Source: Alistipes sp. | GTDB taxonomy: Bacteria; Bacteroidota; Bacteroidia; Bacteroidales; Rikenellaceae | Reading direction: 5' to 3' | Assembly: GCA_017560305.1 (NCBI GenBank) | Contig: JAFYOF010000116.1 | Coordinates: forward strand, 1-11,671 | Length of the DNA stretch: 11,671 nt | Translations under genes and position numbers: made by a program | Shown here: positions 6,452 through 11,671 of the stretch, piece after piece | Numbering within the stretch: the stretch's first letter is position 1 | Layout of the letters: each line of letters begins with the position of its first letter | Notes under the pieces: generated by a model | Database searches by the model: none | What the model was told of the DNA's origin: nothing | Seen by the model: only the letters and a program-made list of their open reading frames with translations

Positions 6452-8449
6452 TTACTTCTTTGGGGTAATCTTGAATGCGAAGCCACCACCAGCTGCCATC
6501 CACACCTTAATCTTGGCTGTGTTGTCAGCGCTCTGCTTCTCTACGCGGAAGTCGCGTGCAAGAACATGTGACTCGTAACCATCAACATACTTCTCAACAT
6601 CGTAAGTACCCTCTGGCAAGAATGAGAGGTCAACAGTCACATAGCGACCATCCCAGTTGGTCATACCGCCAACATACCAGGCATCATTCTTGCGGCGTGC
6701 CATCACAGCATACTGACCAATCTTACCATCCAATGCTACTGTCTCATCCCAAACGGTAGGGATAGCGGCGATGAACTCTGTGCTCACTGGCTCCTTCTCA
6801 TAGTTGCAAGGAGAGTCGCAAAGCATATTGAATGGAGACTCGAAGATTACATACATCGCAAACTGACGGCAACGAGTACCCTGGCTCATAGGCTCGTGGT
6901 AGCTCTCGCGGTAAGTTGTCTTTGTACCGTTGAGCATAGCGCCCTGAGTGTAGTCCATAGGACCAGCCACCATACGGATGAAAGGAATCTGAACATCGTA
7001 AGTCACCTGATCCAACTCAAGACCCGACCACTTCATCTGCTCCAAACCATTCACACCCTCATAGTTCACAACATTAGGATACTTTCTTGACAAACCGCAA
7101 GGCTTGTAAGCACCGTGGAAGTCAACCATCAACTGATACTTTGCTGCAGTCGCGGCTGCGCGCTCGTAGAAGTTCACCATATCCTGGTCGTCGCGGTCCA
7201 TAAAGTCAATCTTGAAGCCCTTCACGCCCATCTCTGCGTAGTGCTTGAAGAGGTTCTCCATATCGCGGTTTACTGCCCAGTAGCCACCCCAGAGAACGAT
7301 GCCTACGCCACGCTCCTTACCATAGTCAATAAGGTGCTTGAGGTCAATCTCTGGCACTACCTGCATCATATCGGCTGCGAGGTTTACGCTCCAGCCCTCA
7401 TCCAGGATTACATACTCGATGCCGTTGGCAGCAGCGAAGTCGATGTAATACTCATAGGTGCGGTTGTTCACGCCTGGCTTGAAGTCCTGACCATAGAGAC
7501 CCCAGTTGTTCCACCAGTCCCAAGCAACCTTACCTGGCTTGATCCAAGATGTGTCGCCGATTACATTCTCGTGGCTGAGGCGGAATACCATATCGTTGTT
7601 CAAAAGCTCAGCATCGTTGCGTGCGATGTTGCAGATTCGCCAAGGGAATGTGCGTGCGCCATTGATAGCGGCGATGTAAGGCTTACGGCTCTGCACCAAG
7701 CCCTGCAACATATTGTGACCGCCCTGCTCAACCTCGTCTGGTACATAAGCGAAGTGGCTCTCCAAAGAGGTGTTGTTGTCGCTGTTGTAGAGGTACATAC
7801 CTGGGTAGTCAACAAGGTCAGTCTCGGTGATGCAGACCTTCTTGTCGCCCATATCCACCAACACTGGCAGGTACATCAGGCGGTTGTTGCCCATTGTAGT
7901 CATTGGCTCGATGAAGTAAGGACCCTCGAAAGAGTTGAAGTACTGCTGCTCGAATGACTTCTTCTGGTTAGAGCGAACATAAGAGCAGTAGACATTGTTG
8001 TCCTTCTCAAATGCGAACTCAGAAACCTCACCCTTTACGGTGTAGTCGCCCTTGCGGGTTGATGTGAAGCGGTAAGCCGCAGCCTCGTTGTAGGCACGGA
8101 ACTCGATGCCGTAGTTGCCCACGAATGAAAGTGTCAGTGTAGAGCACTGATCTACAACCTCGCTCTTCTTGTACACAGGCGCTGGGATGACCTCGTCAAT
8201 CTTGCCTGTTGTAGCCTTGCGCAATCGTGGGTTCTCGCCCCACACCTCCGTCTCACCAATCTGCATTGCAACCTTCGAAGGAGTGATGATAGTCTGGCCG
8301 TCGAGCTCAACGCTCCAGCGTACATCCTTGTCGATTGTAACGGTCAACTTGAGCTTGCCATCAGGCGATGTGATGCTCTTCACCGTTGGTTTAGCCTCTG
8401 CCACGAGCATCGCGCAGAGAGCAAGCATTGTAAATAGTAGTTTTTTCAT
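6452..8449 (-). CDS. GH97 family glycoside hydrolase, retaining type (alpha-galactosidase-like), secreted
   Basis: The 665-residue product has a signal peptide ending in AEA|K at about residue 19 and the GH97 layout. An N-terminal beta-sandwich spans about residues 22-290, a (beta/alpha)8 barrel with WDWWNNWG (310-317) and YVILDEGW (346-353) follows, and a C-terminal beta domain starts after about residue 565. The barrel contains GFKIDFMDRDDQ with Asp415, the position of the catalytic nucleophile in retaining GH97 enzymes. Inverting SusB-type alpha-glucosidases lack this Asp and use glutamate bases instead. NYEGV with Glu464 fits the acid/base. Retaining members characterised from Bacteroides act as alpha-galactosidases, so that activity is the best guess; it is inferred from the family split. 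The length is typical of the family. The gene has its own promoter and terminator and no SusC/D partner in view. It is divergent from the cystatin-like gene. Confidence 0.93.
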   Translation of the reverse strand: MKKLLFTMLALCAMLVAEAKPTVKSITSPDGKLKLTVTIDKDVRWSVELDGQTIITPSKVAMQIGETEVWGENPRLRKATTGKIDEVIPAPVYKKSEVVDQCSTLTLSFVGNYGIEFRAYNEAAAYRFTSTRKGDYTVKGEVSEFAFEKDNNVYCSYVRSNQKKSFEQQYFNSFEGPYFIEPMTTMGNNRLMYLPVLVDMGDKKVCITETDLVDYPGMYLYNSDNNTSLESHFAYVPDEVEQGGHNMLQGLVQSRKPYIAAINGARTFPWRICNIARNDAELLNNDMVFRLSHENVIGDTSWIKPGKVAWDWWNNWGLYGQDFKPGVNNRTYEYYIDFAAANGIEYVILDEGWSVNLAADMMQVVPEIDLKHLIDYGKERGVGIVLWGGYWAVNRDMENLFKHYAEMGVKGFKIDFMDRDDQDMVNFYERAAATAAKYQLMVDFHGAYKPCGLSRKYPNVVNYEGVNGLEQMKWSGLELDQVTYDVQIPFIRMVAGPMDYTQGAMLNGTKTTYRESYHEPMSQGTRCRQFAMYVIFESPFNMLCDSPCNYEKEPVSTEFIAAIPTVWDETVALDGKIGQYAVMARRKNDAWYVGGMTNWDGRYVTVDLSFLPEGTYDVEKYVDGYESHVLARDFRVEKQSADNTAKIKVWMAAGGGFAFKITPKK

Positions 8450-8490
8450 ATTATTAGGAAATAAAATGGTTAATTTGCAGTTTAATCATC

Positions 8491-8520
8491 CAAAGGTACG
8501 AATATTTTTTATTTCTCAAC
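8491..8520 (-). promoter_or_regulatory. Promoter of the GH97 gene
   Basis: The minus strand reads TACCTTTG at 8498-8491, a perfect TAnnTTTG -7 box. GTTG at 8520-8517 lies 18 nt upstream as a reasonable -33 element. The predicted start would leave a leader of about 35 nt before the ATG at 8449. Confidence 0.6.
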
Positions 8521-8531
8521 GAAAATATCAC

Positions 8532-8539
8532 TATCTTTG
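8532..8539 (+). promoter_or_regulatory. -7 box for the cystatin-like/xerC operon
   Basis: TATCTTTG on the plus strand is a perfect -7 match, 29 nt before the ATG at 8569. The -33 region would lie within the AT-rich stretch around 8505-8513, without a clear TTTG. It is back to back with the GH97 promoter. Confidence 0.5.
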
Positions 8540-8568
8540 AGTATAAAATCCAATAAAACGGAGCGGAT

Positions 8569-8955
8569 ATGAATAGAAAAACTAAAATATTTATCCTTGT
8601 GGCGGTGGCGCTCCTGTCGCTCGGCGCTGGGGTGTCGTGTCAGAGGGTCAAGCAGATGTTGCCAGACAAGGAGCAACACCTTGTGGGCGGCTACTCCAGA
8701 ATGCGCAAGCCTACGGCGGAGGAACTGGCTCTCTTCGAGAGGGTTGTGGGCGGAGTTCAGGGAGCGGAGTATAAGCCCGTGAGCGTCTCGACGCAGATTG
8801 TGGCGGGCGTGAACTACCGCTTTCTGTGCAGGGCGCGCGTGGTGGATGAGTCGGGGAAGAAGGGCAAGCGTTTCGATGCCGCCATCGTGGTGTACAAGCC
8901 TCTGGTGGGTCAGGGCGAGGAGCGCATAATCTCCATAGAAAAGGGCAAGAAGTGA
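8569..8955 (+). CDS. Cystatin-like exported protein (putative cysteine peptidase inhibitor)
   Basis: The 128-residue product has an N-terminal hydrophobic leader ending in GAGVSCQ. Cys24 could be lipidated, though Gly at -3 makes the lipobox atypical. The mature part carries three cystatin landmarks in order. First is a Gly-Gly near the mature N-terminus (VGGYS, residues 39-43). Next comes a helix-like segment PTAEELALFERVVGG (48-62). Then comes QIVAGVNYRF with QIVAG at 76-80, which matches the QxVxG first inhibitory loop of stefins and phytocystatins, including the following NY. The second hairpin lacks the usual Pro-Trp and reads YKPLVGQG instead. Cystatins insert these loops into the active-site cleft of papain-like peptidases; bacterial members are little studied. 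Its stop codon overlaps the start of xerC by one base (TGATG), implying translational coupling. I infer an inhibitor located in the periplasm or at the outer membrane; its target is unknown. Confidence 0.75.
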   Translation: MNRKTKIFILVAVALLSLGAGVSCQRVKQMLPDKEQHLVGGYSRMRKPTAEELALFERVVGGVQGAEYKPVSVSTQIVAGVNYRFLCRARVVDESGKKGKRFDAAIVVYKPLVGQGEERIISIEKGKK

Positions 8956-9941
8956 TGCAGAATGGCGAGGTCATAGCACTCTTTTGTAATTACATCACCG
9001 CCGAGAAGCGTTTTTCGCCTCTCACGGTGCGTAACTATATGCGCGATGTCGAGGAGTTTGTGGTGTGGGGCGTTGAGAGCGGCGGCGGGGAGTTCTCGCT
9101 TGTGACCGTTCGCAGCGAGGATATCCGTGCCTACATAATGCACCTCTCGGATGAGAAGCGCCTGAAGGGTGGCAAGCCCACCACGAAACCACGCCTGAGT
9201 GCCGCCTCGATTAACCGTGCGGTGTCGTCGTTACGCTCGCTATATAAATATCTGCGCCGTGAGGGTGTGGCTCAGAAGGATATCTTCGCCTCGGTGTCGG
9301 CACTCAGGACCAAGCAGCGTCTGCCGAAGTATGTATCCGAGGAGGGTATGGTCAAGGTGGTGGAGTATGTGTTGCAAAGTCTGGAGTCGGAGGAGTATAT
9401 CGTGCGCCGTGATGCGATGATGGTGCTGATGTTCTACACCTGCGGTCTGCGCCTTGCCGAACTCATCGCCATTGATAGCAACCACTTCGGTGATGACTAC
9501 CGCACACTGCGTGTGAGGGGTAAGGGCGACAAGGAGCGACAGATTCCCATTGTGGAGCGTCTGCGAAAAGAGATAAAGCGACATATAGAGCAAAATTTTG
9601 CCCAAAATATTTGCAGAAATCAGGAAAAAGCACTATTTTTATCAAAGCAAGGAGAGAGAATTTCTCGCATCGAGGTGCAGCGCAGTGTGGCACGCCTTCT
9701 GCAGGAGTGCGGAGTGCAGGGCAAGCGTTCTCCCCATGTGTTGAGGCACACCTTTGCTACCCATCTGCTCAACGAGGGTGCTGACCTTCGCGAGATACAG
9801 GAGTTGATGGGACACAGTTCGTTGAGCGCCACGCAGGTCTACACCCACAGCAACATCTCTCAGTTGCAACGCATCTATGATGTGGCACATCCCCGCTCGG
9901 GCGGAGCGTGCAGAACTGAGGGTCGGGCTGACAAGGAGTGA
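8955..9941 (+). CDS. xerC: Site-specific tyrosine recombinase XerC-like
   Basis: Starting at ATG 8955 the product has 328 residues; a GTG at 8952 is possible but would overlap the upstream stop further. The N-terminal SAM-like core-binding domain spans about residues 3-105 (FSPLTVRNYMRDVEEF, then SINRAVSSLRSLYKYL). The catalytic domain keeps all expected residues: Arg166 in TCGLRLAEL, Lys190 in the GKGDKE hairpin, His261 and Arg264 in HVLRHTFATHLL, His287 in LMGHSS and Tyr296 in TQVYTH. XerC-type recombinases resolve chromosome dimers at dif and are sometimes used by mobile elements. The ending AHPRS and the closeness to hpf are typical of the chromosomal XerC of this phylum, so I favour housekeeping over an integrase. 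It is slightly longer than usual, with a short C-terminal tail and a somewhat AT-rich insertion around residues 211-240. It is coupled to the cystatin-like gene upstream. Confidence 0.92.
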   Translation: MQNGEVIALFCNYITAEKRFSPLTVRNYMRDVEEFVVWGVESGGGEFSLVTVRSEDIRAYIMHLSDEKRLKGGKPTTKPRLSAASINRAVSSLRSLYKYLRREGVAQKDIFASVSALRTKQRLPKYVSEEGMVKVVEYVLQSLESEEYIVRRDAMMVLMFYTCGLRLAELIAIDSNHFGDDYRTLRVRGKGDKERQIPIVERLRKEIKRHIEQNFAQNICRNQEKALFLSKQGERISRIEVQRSVARLLQECGVQGKRSPHVLRHTFATHLLNEGADLREIQELMGHSSLSATQVYTHSNISQLQRIYDVAHPRSGGACRTEGRADKE

Positions 9942-9979
9942 GGCGAGAGTGGACGAGCAGAGAAGTTGAAATCGCACTA

Positions 9980-9993
9980 CTGCCCTCGGGCAG
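9980..9993 (+). other. Small GC-rich hairpin between xerC and hpf
   Basis: CTGCC and GGCAG enclose a CTCG tetraloop, with one further potential C-G pair inside. It is not followed by a T-run, so it is not a convincing terminator. It lies 37 nt before the hpf start and could act in the hpf leader or as a weak xerC 3'-end structure. Confidence 0.4.
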
Positions 9994-10029
9994 AGCGTAT
10001 ATATAATGTTTAACTTAAAATTTTAGGCT

Positions 10030-10317
10030 ATGAATGTACAGATCCAGTCAGTGAAATTCGACGCCAGTCAGAAGTTGATCGAATTCATCGAGAAGAAATT
10101 AGCCAAGTTGGACCGTGTAGCCGAGCAGGCAACGGCAGTTGATGTTGTGTTGAAACTTGAAAAGGATGACGAGGTGGGCAACAAGATCGTAGTGATTACA
10201 CTCCGTATGCCTGGCGGTGACATCCGTGTTGAGGAGCAGGCTCGCACATTCGAGGAGGCAGTCGACAATGCAAAGGATGTTTTGAAGCGACAGATTGAGC
10301 GTCGCAAGGATAAATAG
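10030..10317 (+). CDS. hpf: Ribosome hibernation-promoting factor, short form (HPF/RaiA family)
   Basis: The 95-residue product covers the single beta-alpha-beta-beta-beta-alpha domain of HPF/YfiA proteins. It shows MNVQIQSVKFDASQKLIEFIEKKLAKLDR at the N-terminus, a VDVVLKLEKDDEVGNKIVVITLRMPGGDIRVEE sheet region, and a final helix FEEAVDNAKDVLKRQIERRKDK. The C-terminal helix and tail are rich in Lys/Arg, as needed for binding 16S rRNA. These proteins bind the decoding site of the 30S subunit in stationary phase and block translation or favour 100S dimers. The length is that of the short form, with no C-terminal dimerisation domain. It sits 88 nt after xerC in an order often seen in Bacteroidota. 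I see only AT-rich sequence and no perfect -7 box in its leader, so co-transcription with xerC remains possible. A strong terminator follows. Confidence 0.93.
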   Translation: MNVQIQSVKFDASQKLIEFIEKKLAKLDRVAEQATAVDVVLKLEKDDEVGNKIVVITLRMPGGDIRVEEQARTFEEAVDNAKDVLKRQIERRKDK

Positions 10318-10353
10318 AATTAGCGACCCAGCAATGGGGTAGTTATAGTAAAG

Positions 10354-10387
10354 AAGAGGTTGCCGTGGCAACCTCTTTTCTTTTTTA
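10354..10387 (+). terminator. Strong rho-independent terminator after hpf
   Basis: An 11-bp uninterrupted inverted repeat (10354-10364 with 10367-10377) is centred on GT, so physically a stem of about 10 bp with a CGTG loop. It is followed by TTTTCTTTTTT. It begins 36 nt after the hpf stop codon. Confidence 0.88.
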
Positions 10388-10454
10388 TATAAAAATGCAG
10401 GAGTCTATCCTTGTTTAAGGGCGGTTGAAAATGAGAATAGAAAAGAATTTTTAT

Positions 10455-10518
10455 ATTCGTTGGCGGGGGTGACGCACTCAAGGCGCGTTACGCCCACTTA
10501 AATACGCCCATTCGGGTG
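10455..10518 (+). repeat. Two-hairpin intergenic repeat, copy B
   Basis: The core shares with copy A the strings TTCGT, GGCGGGGGTGACGC and GCGCGTTACGCCCAC in the same order and orientation. The arms GTTGGCG (10459-10465) and CGCCCAC (10491-10497) pair with one mismatch. TGACGC (10470-10475) pairs with GCGTTA (10485-10490), and a four-G bulge lies in the left arm where copy A has eight bases. A short second hairpin follows (CGCCC 10505-10509 with GGGTG 10514-10518, ATTC loop), again as in copy A. No T-tract follows. The 160-nt stretch 10388-10548 contains nothing else that I can identify. Confidence 0.68.
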
Positions 10519-10548
10519 ATGTGCTTTTATCTTTGAAAAGGGAAATCC

Positions 10549-11103
10549 CTACTCCCTTACCACCTCAAAGATATCCTTTCTGTTCCACTCCAGCCAGTAA
10601 CCTATGGCGAGTTCGCGCACCTTGTCCCAGTAGCCTTTGGTGCTGCCGTAGCGCGCGACGGCGCTCTGCAACTCCTTAATCATAAGTTCCTCGCGGTCAG
10701 GTTTCAGGCGCAGTCGCAGGCGACCTTCCGACGAGAAGAACTCTGCCTCGGCGCAGGGGATGTGGGGGTGGGTCACCTCTATGAGTCCGTGGCCGAGAGT
10801 CGCCTCGGTTGCCACCTGCAAGCCGTCGTTCAGACAACTTATTGGCGGCGTGCTACCCGCATAGGAGATGATGTGCAGCGAGCCCTGCTCCGCGCCGAGT
10901 AACTCGCGCGCCCAGAGTCCCATCTTCACGCCCAGCATCGTGTAGAGACCTATGTGTCCGTGCAACTCGCACGCAAGGGTGGTGTAGCGCCATTCGCTCT
11001 CGCCGTAGCGCTCGATTGTCTCGGGCATAATGGCGGCTATGTCGCTGTTGTAGAGTCGCTTGTCGAGGGGAAAATGGTTGAAAATGTGGTTGTGGTGTAT
11101 CAT
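10549..11103 (-). CDS. FmdE family protein, predicted metal-binding
   Basis: The 184-residue product matches the FmdE domain (named after subunit E of formylmethanofuran dehydrogenase). The signature appears as CELHGHIGLYTMLGVKMG (Cys45, His48, His50) and then YAGSTPPISCLNDGLQVAT with Cys90, followed by TLGHGLIEV. These Cys and His residues are the likely metal ligands. It ends after a C-terminal helical region and lacks the zinc-ribbon extension of the archaeal subunit. No signal peptide is evident, so it is likely cytoplasmic. Gut bacteria do not make methane by this pathway, so the old name does not describe the role. It starts 6 nt after the stop of a TonB-dependent receptor gene, so the two are one operon, and a function in handling or sensing an imported metal or cofactor is the reasonable inference. 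The exact ligand is unknown. Confidence 0.82.
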   Translation of the reverse strand: MIHHNHIFNHFPLDKRLYNSDIAAIMPETIERYGESEWRYTTLACELHGHIGLYTMLGVKMGLWARELLGAEQGSLHIISYAGSTPPISCLNDGLQVATEATLGHGLIEVTHPHIPCAEAEFFSSEGRLRLRLKPDREELMIKELQSAVARYGSTKGYWDKVRELAIGYWLEWNRKDIFEVVRE

Positions 11104-11109
11104 AAGTTG

Positions 11110-11671
11110 TTAAAAGTTAAACTTCACTCCTGTGAAAAATGTCGTGCCGGGCATAGGGTAGCCGGCATTAATCTCATACTTTTGGTTGAGGATATTCTCC
11201 ACGCGCCCGTAGATACGCAGACGAGGTGTCGCGCTGAACTCGAGGTTGGCGTTCCAGAGCAGGAACTCCTCCTTTGTTGTGGGCGAAAGTTGGGTGATGA
11301 GTGAGTTTATGTATTGCAGGTCGCTGCTTAACTCCCAACGCTTCAAGGCGTAGGATGTGCTAGCGCATAACTTATGCTTGGGTGCGCCAATGACATCGTA
11401 GCGCATATTTAGGTAACTGTAATTGGCATTCACGCGCCACGACTTGGTGACCATCCACGCCGCCTGCAACTCCACGCCCCAGTTTTCTACCTTTCCCGAA
11501 TTGACATTCTTCTTGCGACCATCGACGGGTAGGGTCTGGATGATGTTCTTGCCGTCGATGTAGAAGATGCTCGCCTGATAGGTGAGGCGACCATCCAGCA
11601 GGCGCTGGTTGAGCGAGATTTCATAGTTGATGATGCTCTCGGGTTTAAGGTCGGGGTTCTGCGGTGGGAAC
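11110..11671 (-). CDS. TonB-dependent outer-membrane receptor, BtuB-like, C-terminal part (N-terminus beyond window)
   Basis: The frame is open from the right edge (first full codon at 11670) to the TAA at 11112-11110, giving 186 residues of the beta-barrel C-terminus. An internal GTG at 11475 is not the start: upstream in-frame sequence clearly belongs to the same barrel. The stretch NPDLKPE near the beginning is a conserved block of TonB-dependent receptors. Alternating strands follow (YQASIFYIDGKN, WRVNANYSYLNM, WELSSDLQYI). The end GRVENILNQKYEINAGYPMPGTTFFTGVKFNF has the terminal Phe required for barrel insertion and the 'GYPxPGxTFFxGV' ending typical of BtuB-like (cobalamin/siderophore) receptors rather than SusC. 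It is the upstream gene of the FmdE operon. The substrate cannot be read from this fragment; a metal chelate or corrinoid is likely from the subfamily. Confidence 0.88.
   Translation of the reverse strand, partial: FPPQNPDLKPESIINYEISLNQRLLDGRLTYQASIFYIDGKNIIQTLPVDGRKKNVNSGKVENWGVELQAAWMVTKSWRVNANYSYLNMRYDVIGAPKHKLCASTSYALKRWELSSDLQYINSLITQLSPTTKEEFLLWNANLEFSATPRLRIYGRVENILNQKYEINAGYPMPGTTFFTGVKFNF

Noticed and set aside
7115..7957. A 280-codon open frame on the plus strand
   Set aside because: It lies entirely opposite the well-supported GH97 gene, has no recognisable domain or promoter, and its long Val/Leu/His-rich sequence is what the antisense of a conserved coding region produces.
10318..10353. 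Possible tRNA after hpf, where tRNA genes and tuf are common in this phylum
   Set aside because: I could form no cloverleaf and saw no T-loop GGTTCGA-like sequence; the terminator stem follows directly.
10535..10551. Short inverted repeat AGGGA/TCCCT at the end of the FmdE gene
   Set aside because: A 5-bp stem with a 2-nt centre overlapping the stop codon and only a few T residues after it is too weak to call as a terminator.
11110..11475. A separate small gene starting at GTG 11475
   Set aside because: The same frame continues upstream to the window edge with NPDLKPE and further barrel strands, so it is the 3' end of a TonB-dependent receptor gene.
1..11671. CRISPR arrays, insertion sequences, prophage genes and attachment sites
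   Set aside because: No regularly spaced repeats, transposase genes or terminal inverted repeats were seen. The tyrosine recombinase has the hallmarks and surroundings of chromosomal XerC rather than an element integrase.

Overview
The window looks like chromosomal DNA from a gut-type member of the Bacteroidota (Bacteroidales). The evidence is as follows. Promoter -7 boxes of the TAnnTTTG type occur upstream of most genes. Ribosome binding sites are A-rich and lack a clear Shine-Dalgarno. The gene content is typical of the group: GH76, GH97, a DUF3127 protein, a BtuB-like TonB-dependent receptor with an FmdE-family partner, and short HPF next to XerC. Genes are moderately GC-rich and intergenic regions are AT-rich. 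An Alistipes-like or other Rikenellaceae-like genome is my guess from composition; the genus cannot be fixed from this sequence alone.

Layout, left to right. (1) Positions 1-1226, minus: a secreted GH76 endo-alpha-1,6-mannanase, cut by the left edge close to its C-terminus. (2) 1324-2727, minus: uxaC, uronate isomerase, with its own terminator hairpin and a new promoter before GH76. (3) 2728-2826: a compact divergent promoter region. (4) 2827-5771, plus: two tandem paralogous secreted right-handed beta-helix proteins 2 nt apart, the first a lipoprotein and the second with an ordinary signal peptide. (5) 5826-6191, plus: a DUF3127 OB-fold-like protein ending in an SSB-like acidic tip, followed by a terminator. 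(6) 6252-6451: a non-coding convergent junction holding copy A of a two-hairpin repeat and a bidirectional terminator. (7) 6452-8449, minus: a secreted GH97 enzyme of the retaining type. (8) 8450-8568: a second divergent promoter region. (9) 8569-9941, plus: a cystatin-like exported protein overlapping xerC. (10) 10030-10317, plus: short ribosome hibernation factor and a strong terminator. (11) 10388-10548: a second convergent junction holding copy B of the same repeat. (12) 10549 to the right end, minus: an FmdE-family protein preceded by a TonB-dependent receptor cut by the right edge.

How the genes fit together. The left two thirds is carbohydrate oriented (GH76, uxaC, two beta-helix proteins, GH97). 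There is no SusC/SusD pair in view, so it is not a standard polysaccharide utilisation locus as far as this window shows. UxaC and the beta-helix operon are fired divergently from promoters about 40 bp apart, which suggests, but does not prove, that the beta-helix proteins act on a uronic-acid-containing glycan. The right third is housekeeping (xerC, hpf) plus a predicted metal or cofactor uptake pair (TonB receptor and FmdE). The points most worth a second look are the cystatin-like protein coupled to xerC, the dispersed two-hairpin repeat, the SSB-like tail of the DUF3127 protein, and the anchored/soluble beta-helix pair.
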